Shown here piece by piece: positions 27,378 through 36,427 of a DNA stretch of 64,000 nucleotides (positions are counted from its first letter, which is position 1; each line of letters starts with the position of its first letter). Origin of the DNA: an uncultured Clostridia bacterium. Lineage in GTDB: Bacteria > Bacillota > Clostridia > Christensenellales > Borkfalkiaceae. Below the pieces are notes generated by a model. That model worked only from the letters and a program-made list of their open reading frames with translations. It was not told where the DNA came from and made no database searches. The stretch is from NCBI GenBank assembly GCA_947625245.1, contig CANQNO010000001.1, forward strand, positions 1 to 64,000. Reading direction: 5' to 3'. Made by a program: the position numbers and the translations under genes.

Positions 27378-29356
27378 GTTTTTTGTTTCCCTTAGGTTTT
27401 TTGGCGCTTATCGGCATACCTGTTCTCATATTCATATACATAATCAAAAACAGGTATACAGAGCAGACCGTTACGTCCACCTATCTCTGGACGCTCAGCG
27501 AAAAGTTTTTAAAGCGCCGCATACCTATTAACAGGCTGACGGGTATTTTAAGCCTCATATTGCAGATTTTAACCGTAATAGCCGTGGCTTTGATACTCGC
27601 CCATCCCATAATAACCGTGCCCGACTCTGCGGAAGCCTATTGCTTTGTAATAGACGGTTCGGGCAGCATGAATATCGTGCAGAACGGCGAAACCCGTTTC
27701 GACACCGCCAAAAAAGAGATAGTCAACATAATAGACGACTCCATGCTCGGCAGTTCGTACACATATATCTGCGCGGGCGACACTGCGGCAAGGATATTCG
27801 AAAACGACACTGACAAGAGCCATGCGGCTTCCCTCGTGGAAAAGAGTACGGTTTCCTACACGTCGTCTACGCTTACGGACGCTCTCCGCATAGCGCAGGA
27901 CTATTTTGAAGACGTACCGTACGCTAAAATTTACCTTTTGACCGATAAGGACTTCGAAAACGTGCAAAACGTGGAAGTCATAAACGTGGCGGAGCCGGTG
28001 GAAAATTACGCCATTTCGGACGTAGTATACGATTTGGGCGAGCAAGCCATAAAGGGCAAAGTCACTTCGTACACGGGCGACGTGGATGAACTTACCGTCG
28101 AAGTATACCTCGACGGTTCCGGCGATGCCGCCCGCACCGAAACCGTAAGAGGGGTCGATGAAGAGGGAAAAAGCGCACCCATCAAAAAGCTTGAAGCTAC
28201 GGAATTCTCCATAGACTGCAAGGACTTCGACTTTGCCGACGCGCGCGTCCGCATAGCCCAAAAAGACGTGCTGGATATGGACAACGAGGTGGTTATCTAC
28301 AAACTCGAAAACCAGAACTTCGAAAAGACCTTGCTCATAAGCGAACGCCCCTTCTTTATGACCCGCCTTTTAAATGCGGTGGGGCTGTACGACAGGAGCG
28401 CCACGGACGTGGGCGAAGATCTTCTCGACGTGATAGAGCCGTCCGCATATAGCGGCCCCGCGGGATACGGGCTGTATATATTCGATTCTCTTGACGCCGA
28501 ATTCATAAACGATCTGGAAATGCCGGGCGAGGGCGCGGTTTGGATAATCAATCCCCGCGGCAATTTCAAAAACAGCAATTTCAGCTATCAGGGCGAAGTT
28601 GTGCGGAGCGACTATGAGGAAGAGGACCCGGACGTGCAGGAAGACGATTCTTTCAAGAGCGACCTTGTTGGCGTTTTCCCCGATAAAACGGGGCGCAGTT
28701 CGGTAGTCGACGAACAGCTCAAAGGAATTCCCGTCGGCATAAACTACCATTTGCGCAGATATTCCAAACTCAGCGTAAGCGGCAAATATTACGAGCTGTC
28801 CACCTGTGACGGCAACCCCGTAATATTCTCCGGCACCAACGCCTACGGCAACCGCGAGGCGGTGTTCGCGTTTGACTTGCACGAAGCGGGCGACCTTGTG
28901 CTTTCGGGCAGCCTTGTGCTTTTGGTAAACAACCTAATTTCGTACTCTTTCCCGCAGGTTGTCAACAACACGCTGTACTATTGCGGCGACACCTTGCAGA
29001 TAAATATGATTACCGACTGCCGCAGCGTAAGGATAGAGACGCCCTCGGGCTCGCTCAAATTCCCCGATACGTCCTCTGCGGTCAGCGAGTACGTTTTGGA
29101 CGAGGTGGGCACATACAAGATTTACCTCGTTATGAAAGACGAATCCGAAAGACTTTTAAACGTATGGTCGTCCTTGCCGCTCGAAGAGCGCAATCCGGTG
29201 GAACCCGCGGCGGCAAGCTTTACGATTTCGGGTACGCCTTCAGAGGCGCATCTCGACGGGCTTTTGGATAATTTACTTATAATATTTATAGTATTGGCCG
29301 TCATAGTAGTGGCGGACTATGGAGTGTATTGTTATGAGCAGTATCAACTTCGTTAA
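27374..29356 (+). CDS. BatA-like membrane protein with VWA domain
   Basis: 660 aa. The BatA N-terminal domain (FLFPLGFLALIGIPVLIFIY, then TVTSTYLW) includes TM helices at about 5-25 and 57-80. The VWA domain begins near 88 with MIDAS DGSGS (VIDGSGSMN) at about 92-96. A large extracellular beta-rich part follows, and one TM helix lies at the C-terminus (IFIVLAVIVVADYGVY). ATGA overlap with DUF58. It likely presents a metal-dependent adhesion-type domain outside the membrane as part of a MoxR-controlled complex. Confidence 0.9.
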   Translation: MSFLFPLGFLALIGIPVLIFIYIIKNRYTEQTVTSTYLWTLSEKFLKRRIPINRLTGILSLILQILTVIAVALILAHPIITVPDSAEAYCFVIDGSGSMNIVQNGETRFDTAKKEIVNIIDDSMLGSSYTYICAGDTAARIFENDTDKSHAASLVEKSTVSYTSSTLTDALRIAQDYFEDVPYAKIYLLTDKDFENVQNVEVINVAEPVENYAISDVVYDLGEQAIKGKVTSYTGDVDELTVEVYLDGSGDAARTETVRGVDEEGKSAPIKKLEATEFSIDCKDFDFADARVRIAQKDVLDMDNEVVIYKLENQNFEKTLLISERPFFMTRLLNAVGLYDRSATDVGEDLLDVIEPSAYSGPAGYGLYIFDSLDAEFINDLEMPGEGAVWIINPRGNFKNSNFSYQGEVVRSDYEEEDPDVQEDDSFKSDLVGVFPDKTGRSSVVDEQLKGIPVGINYHLRRYSKLSVSGKYYELSTCDGNPVIFSGTNAYGNREAVFAFDLHEAGDLVLSGSLVLLVNNLISYSFPQVVNNTLYYCGDTLQINMITDCRSVRIETPSGSLKFPDTSSAVSEYVLDEVGTYKIYLVMKDESERLLNVWSSLPLEERNPVEPAAASFTISGTPSEAHLDGLLDNLLIIFIVLAVIVVADYGVYCYEQYQLR

Positions 29357-32207
29357 CGTATATTTGTTACTTATAGCAATACCGCTTATCGTACTGTTCA
29401 CCGTTCCGTTCTGTATTGCCGTAAGAAAGGAAAACCGCAACGGTCACAACATAACCTCCCAAATTTTGCACGTGGTTATGGCTGTGCTTATTGCGTTTGC
29501 CGCGGCGGGCACGAGCTTGACTACCGTCCTCACGGAAACCAATATTTACGTCGTTGCGGACGTAAGCTATTCCGCCAACAAAAACCTCAACAAAGTAGAC
29601 GAGTACATACAAAAACTCAATTTGCCCAACAACTCCAAAGTGGGGCTTGTATGCTTCGGCAAGGACTATAAAGTCGTAAGCGAATTGGGCAGGCAGAGAG
29701 ATTTGAAGAGCGTAATAAACACGGGCGTGGACGACACCGAAACCAACATAGCCGAAGCTTTAAACTTCACGGGCGGGCTCTTCGAAGAAAACGTAATTAA
29801 GCGCATAGTGCTTATAACCGACGGCAGGCAGACCGACGAAACGGACGAATACGCCGTACGCCGCGCTGTGGACGCGCTCGAATCCATGAACGTAAAAGTG
29901 GACGCCATTTTCCTCAACGACAATATCGACGAAAGCACCAAAGAAGTGCAGGTCTCGTCGGTCGATTTCACCGCTTCGGCGTTCAAAAACCACGACGAAA
30001 CGGTAGACGTCACCATACAGTCCACGTGCGAGACAAGGGCGGCAGTAACGCTCGAACGCAGGGAAGGCTCCGGCAGCGACGACTATATAAGGGTGGATTG
30101 GACGGCGGACAGAAGGCTCTCGCCGGGCAGGAACATAGTAAGTTTTAAACTTAAAACCGACGTGGGCGGCACATTTGACTACCGCGTTAAGGTGGAAGCG
30201 GACGACGACACCAGCAACTACAACAACACATACACTTTCACCCAAAAAGTTTCCGACAACATAAATATATTGATATTGTCGGGCGACACCGCAAGCGTAA
30301 GCCAGCTTATAGATAAATACAAGACCTCTGCTACGCTGGACGTATATATCAACTGTGACGACAGCGGCGCCGCCAACAGCTTTAACGTTAATTACGGCAA
30401 AATTCCCGGGGTTACCGTCCACATAATGGCGCCCGGTTCACAGGGCAAGACGCCTATCCCCACAACCGTAACCGAGCTTTGCGGATACGACGAAATTATT
30501 CTCGATAACGTAAATCTTACCGCGACTACGGGTTCGGGCGAAGATTTCAAGTGGATAAACGTAGGCACCTTCTTAAATTCCCTCGATTTCGTCGTAAAAG
30601 CGGGCAAAACGTTGGTTACCATAGGCAATATGAACCTCAACGGCGTACAGAGCGGCAATACGGACGACGGGCGGGAGGACGGCTCCATGCAGGTAATGCA
30701 AAGCCTTAACAACATGCTGCCCGTCAAGTTCGGCAAGTCCGACAAGGACCCCTCGCTGTATACCATAATTCTGGACGTTTCCACCAGCCTTGACGACAAA
30801 ATGAGGTTCCAGAACGCAAAGCAGATTGCCATAAAACTTCTCGATTCGCTGAACGAGCAGGATAAATTCTGCATAATCACGTTCAACGGTCTTACCTATC
30901 TTACCCAGCGCCCCATACTCGTAAAGGACGGGCGCGCGGCAGCCAGAACCGCGCTTGAAAACATGCAGGCAGGCACCGGCACGGTTTTGGGCGGCGGCTT
31001 AAAGGCGGCTTACGACCAGATACTCGGTCAAAACGCCAAAGACAAACAAGTTTTAATGATTACCGACGGCGTGAGCGCGGACGACGTGCCCGGCATGACC
31101 GAAACCGACGTATATGGTTTGGTAGGGCAAATGTACGACTCCGGCATAGTGACTTCGGTAGTGAGCGTAGGCGACCGCCGCGGCGATGAACATAGTACCC
31201 ATGTGGATTTGCAACGCCTTGCCGAAGATTGCGGCCACGGCAGATACACTCTTTTGGACGTGGACTTTAAAGACAGCCCTCCCGGTGCGCTTTTGGGCGA
31301 CATTGCGGCAGATTTGACGGGCACCAAAATTGCGGAAGAGGATGTAGTTTCCACGCAGATAGTTAACAGGAACGACCAAATTTTAAACCATATAGATAAG
31401 ACCAATATCCCCAAAGTAAACGGGGGCGTGGTAAACTATGCCAAACCCAGCGCCGTTACTGTAATGAACGTGGTGTACCAGAACAACAAAACAAGTCCTT
31501 TGTACGCATATTGGGGATACGGCAACGGCAAAGTCGCGTCGTTCACCAGCGGCGTAAACCAGATTGATAATTGGGCGAAAGACGGAAATACTACTAAGGA
31601 CACGTTTATAGAAAACCTGTTCGAAGTATCCGTACCCGACGAAAAGACCGACTATCCTTATTCTATCGACATAAACCACGAGGGCAGTACGGCGTTTATC
31701 CGCCTTGCGCTCGCCGCGCGCGATTTCGACGCTTCCGCGGTTACAATGAAGTTGCAAGTCGAAAATCCCGGCGGTGAGATCACCGAACAAAACTTTGCGG
31801 ACGACGGCTATTACTATACCTATTCCCTCCTCACAAAGGAGATAGGCAGATACAACCTTAAAATAACATACTCCTACGGTGAAACGACCCAGACTTCCGA
31901 ATTCGTATTAAATATGTCCTATCCGGGCGAGTACAACGAATTTGCCACATACGAAGCTTCGTCGCTCAACCAGGCATTGAACGGCAGGGGCAAAGTAAGC
32001 CTTGACGGCAGTCTCACGGTAGAGAACGACGCCGAGGATATGGGCGTATACGAAATGGATTTCACTATACCTCTCCTTATAATCTGCGTTGTAATCTATA
32101 TTGTGGATATAGTTATACGTAAGTTGAAGTGGGAAGACGTAGTATCCTTCTTCGGCGGATTCAAAAAAGACGCCCAACCGAACGCGGCGGGAGGTAAAAA
32201 AGGATGA
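29334..32207 (+). CDS. Membrane protein with two VWA domains
   Basis: 957 aa from ATG 29334 (GGAGTG 9 nt upstream); ATG 29319 is a less likely start. TM helices at about 8-28 and 45-65. VWA1 starts near 72 with MIDAS DVSYS, and VWA2 near 479 with MIDAS DVSTS and a later TDG. One TM helix near 910-930 is followed by a basic tail. The gene overlaps the BatA-like gene by 23 nt. Two intact MIDAS sites in one chain suggest binding of two ligands or partners. Resembles BatA/YegL-type proteins of Bacillota. Confidence 0.85.
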   Translation: MSSINFVNVYLLLIAIPLIVLFTVPFCIAVRKENRNGHNITSQILHVVMAVLIAFAAAGTSLTTVLTETNIYVVADVSYSANKNLNKVDEYIQKLNLPNNSKVGLVCFGKDYKVVSELGRQRDLKSVINTGVDDTETNIAEALNFTGGLFEENVIKRIVLITDGRQTDETDEYAVRRAVDALESMNVKVDAIFLNDNIDESTKEVQVSSVDFTASAFKNHDETVDVTIQSTCETRAAVTLERREGSGSDDYIRVDWTADRRLSPGRNIVSFKLKTDVGGTFDYRVKVEADDDTSNYNNTYTFTQKVSDNINILILSGDTASVSQLIDKYKTSATLDVYINCDDSGAANSFNVNYGKIPGVTVHIMAPGSQGKTPIPTTVTELCGYDEIILDNVNLTATTGSGEDFKWINVGTFLNSLDFVVKAGKTLVTIGNMNLNGVQSGNTDDGREDGSMQVMQSLNNMLPVKFGKSDKDPSLYTIILDVSTSLDDKMRFQNAKQIAIKLLDSLNEQDKFCIITFNGLTYLTQRPILVKDGRAAARTALENMQAGTGTVLGGGLKAAYDQILGQNAKDKQVLMITDGVSADDVPGMTETDVYGLVGQMYDSGIVTSVVSVGDRRGDEHSTHVDLQRLAEDCGHGRYTLLDVDFKDSPPGALLGDIAADLTGTKIAEEDVVSTQIVNRNDQILNHIDKTNIPKVNGGVVNYAKPSAVTVMNVVYQNNKTSPLYAYWGYGNGKVASFTSGVNQIDNWAKDGNTTKDTFIENLFEVSVPDEKTDYPYSIDINHEGSTAFIRLALAARDFDASAVTMKLQVENPGGEITEQNFADDGYYYTYSLLTKEIGRYNLKITYSYGETTQTSEFVLNMSYPGEYNEFATYEASSLNQALNGRGKVSLDGSLTVENDAEDMGVYEMDFTIPLLIICVVIYIVDIVIRKLKWEDVVSFFGGFKKDAQPNAAGGKKG

Positions 32208-33775
32208 AAAAATTCTTGATTTTGCTCTTAACGTTGACGATCGCCATCTTTTGCGCGGGTTGCGGCACGTTTACACCGCCCATTGTAACCAACCCCGGCA
32301 ACACGGGCGAGGGCGGCAATAATACCCCCATAGACCCCGACATCGACCCCGATGCGTTCACCGTAGTCCTTCTCCGCGAAAGCGGCGCGCGCTTTTATCC
32401 CGACCCCGACATGAACATAAAAGCCGCCTGGACCGGTCAGGGCGAAAGTTATTCCGCGTCTTTCGGCGCCAACGGCATTGCCGCAATTAGCGGTCTTGAC
32501 GGCACCTATAACGTCTCGTTGACCAACGTGCCCGAAGGCTACACTTTCGACCCCAACGGCGACTATTCGGTCAACAACAACCATAAATCGGTGCCCATAA
32601 CGCTGTTTGTAATAGCGGACGCCCCGGGCGACGGAACCGCTTTCTTCGCTAACTCTAATAGTTATGCCAAACAAATAACCAACACGGGGCTTTACAGGGC
32701 GGAAATCAAGACGCCCAACCAAAGGGTATGCTATATGTTCACCCCTAACCAGGACGGAACATATCTTATCGAAAGCCTTGTAAACGTGCAGGAAAACGCG
32801 GTAAATCCCGTCCTCGATTATTACGTGGCAAACAGCGCGTATATCAACGAAGCCAACCCCACAACTTTCGATACGGGCGGTCCCTCGGGGTCTTTCACCA
32901 AAAATTTCCGGTTTTATGCCGACAGGGTTGCGGGCTTCGACGGTACCTGGGGTCTTGCAATCAGGGCTTCGGTTCAGCCGGGACATTCCTATCCCGTATA
33001 TGTGGATTTCAGAATAAGCTATCTGCGCGATTCCGCCAATAACGGGGTAAACGTACAGGCAAGCGGTCCTTTTGCAGACAGCAAAACGGGAACTCCTGCG
33101 GGCGATTTCACCTATATATATAAGGGCGAAGCAAACGACAAGTATATTGACGGCTATAAGGTAAAGTTTAATAGCAAGGACGGATTCTATCACGTATTGC
33201 CCCAAAGTGAATATAACAAAGAGGACAGCGCTATAAATTGGGATAATTGCCCTTATCTGTATGCGCGGATATTCACAAATTGCGATATAATACAGGGGCA
33301 ATTCAACAAGTTGCATATAAATTCCAGCGAGGGTCTGTTGTGGCACAGAGAACATTATATTGATCCAAACGTCATAGAACATTTACCGTCAGGTAATACT
33401 CATAACTATGACGATGGTATTTGCCACATAGGCGGTCAAATAAATCTTGTTTTGGGAACCCGCACTTATTATGATTTTGTCCACGCATATTACAGACGTT
33501 TGGTAATGTCGAGCTTTAACACATTAAAAACCTTGGGCGTTGTGCCCGTAAATGAGGAATTAAAGAGGTTTTTGGACGATTTCGCAAAGTATATGGAATT
33601 TGAGTTTTCGGTTGCAACTCCCGAAAATCCCGTGCATACGGCTCCGCTGTTCGACGACGGCGCCGGCATAGCCGAACAAGAGGGTACCAACTTCGGCTTT
33701 AGCGTATCCGGACCCGATAGCGTATGGCTGTTCTGTTGCGGCTATTTCGGCAACACGATAGCTTATTCCCATTAA
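32204..33775 (+). CDS. Lipoprotein ending the MoxR-VWA operon
   Basis: 523 aa with lipobox FCAGCG (Cys about 20). A Pro/Asn/Gly/Asp-rich linker (about 22-50) is followed by a prealbumin-like beta segment (ISGLDGTYNVSLTNVPEGYTF) and a larger domain containing FTPNQDGTYLIES, typical of bacterial pre-peptidase/beta-sandwich folds. Its ATGA overlaps the VWA gene stop, so it is made with that complex. Catalytic residues are not evident. Probable surface subunit. Confidence 0.75.
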   Translation: MKKFLILLLTLTIAIFCAGCGTFTPPIVTNPGNTGEGGNNTPIDPDIDPDAFTVVLLRESGARFYPDPDMNIKAAWTGQGESYSASFGANGIAAISGLDGTYNVSLTNVPEGYTFDPNGDYSVNNNHKSVPITLFVIADAPGDGTAFFANSNSYAKQITNTGLYRAEIKTPNQRVCYMFTPNQDGTYLIESLVNVQENAVNPVLDYYVANSAYINEANPTTFDTGGPSGSFTKNFRFYADRVAGFDGTWGLAIRASVQPGHSYPVYVDFRISYLRDSANNGVNVQASGPFADSKTGTPAGDFTYIYKGEANDKYIDGYKVKFNSKDGFYHVLPQSEYNKEDSAINWDNCPYLYARIFTNCDIIQGQFNKLHINSSEGLLWHREHYIDPNVIEHLPSGNTHNYDDGICHIGGQINLVLGTRTYYDFVHAYYRRLVMSSFNTLKTLGVVPVNEELKRFLDDFAKYMEFEFSVATPENPVHTAPLFDDGAGIAEQEGTNFGFSVSGPDSVWLFCCGYFGNTIAYSH

Positions 33776-33888
33776 ATTATCTCACTTGCTTTAATGTGTA
33801 CATTTTTTTGACGTTGCTTTTTGTATCACTTACAATTTATACGTGATTAATGTGGCTTTTTGTTTCACTTTTGCTTGATGTGTGCTTT

Positions 33889-33919
33889 ATGCGCCCGCGC
33901 GGAAACCGCGCGGGCGCAT
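33889..33919. terminator. GC-rich hairpin after the VWA operon
   Basis: ATGCGCCCGCGCGG / CCGCGCGGGCGCAT, 14-bp perfect stem around AAA. There is no T run directly after it, so termination is less certain. Confidence 0.5.
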
Positions 33920-33935
33920 ATTCCAATAGCTAAGC

Positions 33936-34048
33936 AATTTACGAGCGATGTCATTTCGAGGGATATGAGACCCGCGAAGCGGGCGATTGACCGAGATAAT
34001 CCCATGGTGGTCTGCTCGTGGCAATTACGAAGAGCGGAAACAATTCTT
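33936..34048 (+). repeat. Dispersed repeat family A, copy 1
   Basis: Starts near AATTTACGAG and holds GTCATTTCGAGGGATATGAG, then GACCGAGATAATCCC and ATTACGAAGAGC. About 55 bp (33950-34003) are identical to copy 2 (56850-56985); copy 3 (59284-59480) is more divergent and longer. The pattern is MITE/REP-like. Confidence 0.8.
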
Positions 34049-34086
34049 TAAAAAAATTTCCCCCGCGCGAACGCGCGGGGGAAATT
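34048..34086 (-). terminator. Terminator of the leucine-rich lipoprotein gene
   Basis: AATTTCCCCCGCGCG / CGCGCGGGGGAAATT, 15-bp stem (34055-34086), followed on the minus strand by TTTTT. Confidence 0.9.
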
Positions 34087-34120
34087 GCATAATGTAATCA
34101 TTTCTTTATGTTGCACCCCG

Positions 34121-35644
34121 TCAATTGTTTGTCCAGGGGCGGGGCACCTGCACGGTATCACACGATCCGTTGCCGTTGGTGTCCGTATAAGGCTCGCCGA
34201 CGTCGTACCGGCCGTTGTTGTTGGCGTCCGTGTAAGGTTCGATTGCTTCGCTAACCCAGTGCCAACCGGTTGACGACGAAGTTTCGGTGAGATAATATTT
34301 GCCTGCAAACTGATTACTGTTATCGGTGTTATTACCTGTAATGTTATTAAACGAAGAGACAGTTCCGCCGTAATACAGTCTGTTCACATGTTGTCCCGAG
34401 CTGAAAAAAATAGCTGTTCCGAAAGAGTTTACTTCTTTTCCCAAAACCAAATAGTCAAGACTTATCAGGAAGAAGCAGTTGGTGCCCAACTTTTGAACAC
34501 CCGATATTTCAAGTTCTTTAATGTGATAGCAGTTGGCAAACGCCTGTTGGGCTATAACTTCATTGCCGCGGCCTTTTACTATAACCGTTTTAAGACTTTG
34601 CGGAATATATCTGCCGCCGTACTGTTGGGTGTTGTTCTCGCCCGGGTTGGTAGCGCCGAAGATGTAACCGAAAATGGTGTAGGTGTAGGAGACGCCCTCG
34701 CCCGTTTCGGAGTCCTTTACCTCTTCGCTTATCATATCCGTGGAACCTGCGTTTCCGCCGTATTGTGTTCTGAGTGCCTCGTACGGCATGCGCCCTACAA
34801 AGGGAACGGTCATGCGCGTCAGATTGCCGCATCTGCCAAAACAGTTAAAACCTATTTCATTTATGCCTGTTCCGCTGATATCCGCCGTTATAAGCCCTGT
34901 GCAGCCGTAAAACGCGCTTTCGCCTATATAGCGGAGCGTTGGCGAGGTTAATTTTAAATCGCCCAGCCCTGTGCAGCCGTAAAACGCACGGTCCTCTATA
35001 CGCATGCAACCTGTGCTCATGGTAAGCGTTTTAATGCCCGTGCAGTTTTCAAAGGCGCTCTTGCCTACGTTTGTAACGGTGTTAGGAAGCCTTAATTTCG
35101 TTACCGAGCGGCAGTTCATAAACGCCGATTCGGGTATTGTTGTAAGCCCGCTGCCTATGTTTATGTTATAAAGATTAGTACAGTTCGAAAACGCGCCCGT
35201 ACCTATAGTTCTTACGTTGTCGGGAATAGTTATCGAATTAAGATTGCAACCCGTAAACGCGCCCTCGCCTATTTCGGCAACGTTAGCTCCTATATAAACA
35301 GCCTCTATCTTTTTGCCGGCTTCGCTTGAAAAAGCTTCGGCGGCGATAGCCGTAACCGGCAATTTTTTTGTTTCTTTGGTCACTTCGTCGGTGTAATTGT
35401 AATCGTCGGGTATGGTTATTTTCGTGCTCTCCTCGCGCCCGATGCCCGTAACCGTATACGCCGTCTTTTGTTCGTTGAGTTCAAAATCCAGATCCGATAC
35501 TACGGCAAAGTCGGGTTTTTCAAAATAGGTGGTGGTGTTCTTGTTTCCGCCGGAACCCACTCTTTCCGTGCAGGCAGCAATACCCGCGGCAGCGCCAAGC
35601 ACGCAGGTCAGCGAAAGAATCGCCGTAAGCATTTTACGTATCAT
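34121..35644 (-). CDS. BspA-like leucine-rich repeat lipoprotein
   Basis: 507 aa. Lipoprotein signal (GIAACTER, Cys about 25). From about residue 70 it contains LRR_5 (BspA type) repeats of roughly 23 residues, such as IGEGAFTGCNLNSITIPDNV and VGKSAFENCTGIKTLTM. The last 40 residues hold two Asp/Asn-rich calcium-loop-like units (DANNNGRYDVGEPY and DTNGNGSCD), as in EF-hand or dockerin-like tails. BspA-type proteins bind host or matrix proteins. Own promoter and terminator; convergent to the VWA operon. Confidence 0.88.
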   Translation of the reverse strand: MIRKMLTAILSLTCVLGAAAGIAACTERVGSGGNKNTTTYFEKPDFAVVSDLDFELNEQKTAYTVTGIGREESTKITIPDDYNYTDEVTKETKKLPVTAIAAEAFSSEAGKKIEAVYIGANVAEIGEGAFTGCNLNSITIPDNVRTIGTGAFSNCTNLYNINIGSGLTTIPESAFMNCRSVTKLRLPNTVTNVGKSAFENCTGIKTLTMSTGCMRIEDRAFYGCTGLGDLKLTSPTLRYIGESAFYGCTGLITADISGTGINEIGFNCFGRCGNLTRMTVPFVGRMPYEALRTQYGGNAGSTDMISEEVKDSETGEGVSYTYTIFGYIFGATNPGENNTQQYGGRYIPQSLKTVIVKGRGNEVIAQQAFANCYHIKELEISGVQKLGTNCFFLISLDYLVLGKEVNSFGTAIFFSSGQHVNRLYYGGTVSSFNNITGNNTDNSNQFAGKYYLTETSSSTGWHWVSEAIEPYTDANNNGRYDVGEPYTDTNGNGSCDTVQVPRPWTNN

Positions 35645-35699
35645 ATCTATTGCTCCTTTTTTTGGTATGCGGGGTTTTCCCGCCGCATTTGTGCTTTAC

Positions 35700-35728
35700 A
35701 TTATACCATATTATTTTATTTATATCAA
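35700..35728 (-). promoter_or_regulatory. Promoter of the leucine-rich lipoprotein gene
   Basis: On the minus strand: TTGATA (35728-35723), 17 bp, TATAAT (35705-35700). RBS AAGGAG before the ATG. Confidence 0.75.
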
Positions 35729-35821
35729 GCGTTTGCAAAGGATTTCATCATATCTTCACAACCGCCGCCCTTTTGCCCCAAAAAAATTTTAATAAAAAAA
35801 TAAACTTTGGTTATTTTTTAG

Positions 35822-35863
35822 TTGACAAACAAATTTTCGGCGTATATAATGATAATGAAAATT
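35822..35863 (+). promoter_or_regulatory. feo promoter with Fur-box-like operator
   Basis: TTGACA (35822-35827), 17 bp, TATAAT (35845-35850). From 35845 the sequence TATAATGATAATGAAAATT matches the 19-bp Fur consensus (GATAATGATAATCATTATC) at 14 positions, overlapping the -10 box. Iron-dependent repression of the feo operon is therefore likely. Confidence 0.7.
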
Positions 35864-35892
35864 AACCTTAATTCATTTTTCAGAGGTGGAAT

Positions 35893-36105
35893 ATGCCTAT
35901 TGCAATCGCTCCGTGCGGCGCGCAGTTATCTATACGCAGGGTCGCCGCCGAGGATAAAGTTAAAAAACATTTGCACGAAATGGGGATCTGCGAGGGCGGC
36001 AACATAACTTTGCTTTCCTCTTCGGGCGGCAACGTAATAGTGGTCGTAAAAGAGGGCAGGGTGTGCCTGGATAAAAATCTCGCGGGGAAAATTCTTGTGG
36101 CGTAA
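35893..36105 (+). CDS. feoA: FeoA, ferrous iron transport accessory protein
   Basis: 70-aa SH3-like FeoA protein (QLSIRRVAAEDKVKKHLHEMGICEGGNI, then GGNVIVVVKEGRVCLDKNLA). It begins the feo operon behind the Fur-type promoter; RBS AGAGGTGG. FeoA supports or regulates the FeoB channel at the membrane. A second feoA follows 91 bp later. Confidence 0.85.
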   Translation: MPIAIAPCGAQLSIRRVAAEDKVKKHLHEMGICEGGNITLLSSSGGNVIVVVKEGRVCLDKNLAGKILVA

Positions 36106-36196
36106 AGCCCCTGAATTTTTTTGCCCCAAAACATAAACCACGGTTAACTTTTCGCTTATACGGAAAGGCGGCGCGGAAAATATTTGAGGAGAAGGT

Positions 36197-36427
36197 ATGG
36201 CGATAAAATTTTTAAATGATTTTGCCGTGGGTGAAAGCGGCAAAATAAAGAGTGTTTCGGGCGAGGGGAAGATCCGCCGCCGTCTGTTTGACATGGGCGT
36301 TACGCCCGGGGCATATCTTGTAATGCGCAAGAAGGCGCCTTTGGGCGACCCTATAGAAATTACCATACGCGGCTACGAGCTCACTTTAAGGAAGGCGGAA
36401 GCCGCATGCGTGGAGGTGGAAACGTAA
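36197..36427 (+). CDS. feoA: Second FeoA protein
   Basis: 76 aa, SH3-like, with IKSVSGEGKIRRRLFDMGVTPGAYLVMRKKAPLGDP and IRGYELTLRKAEA, which is closer to the FeoA consensus than the first copy. RBS GAGGAGAAGG. The stop overlaps the feoB start (TAATG), so it is the one coupled to FeoB. Two feoA genes before feoB are common in Clostridia. Confidence 0.9.
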   Translation: MAIKFLNDFAVGESGKIKSVSGEGKIRRRLFDMGVTPGAYLVMRKKAPLGDPIEITIRGYELTLRKAEAACVEVET

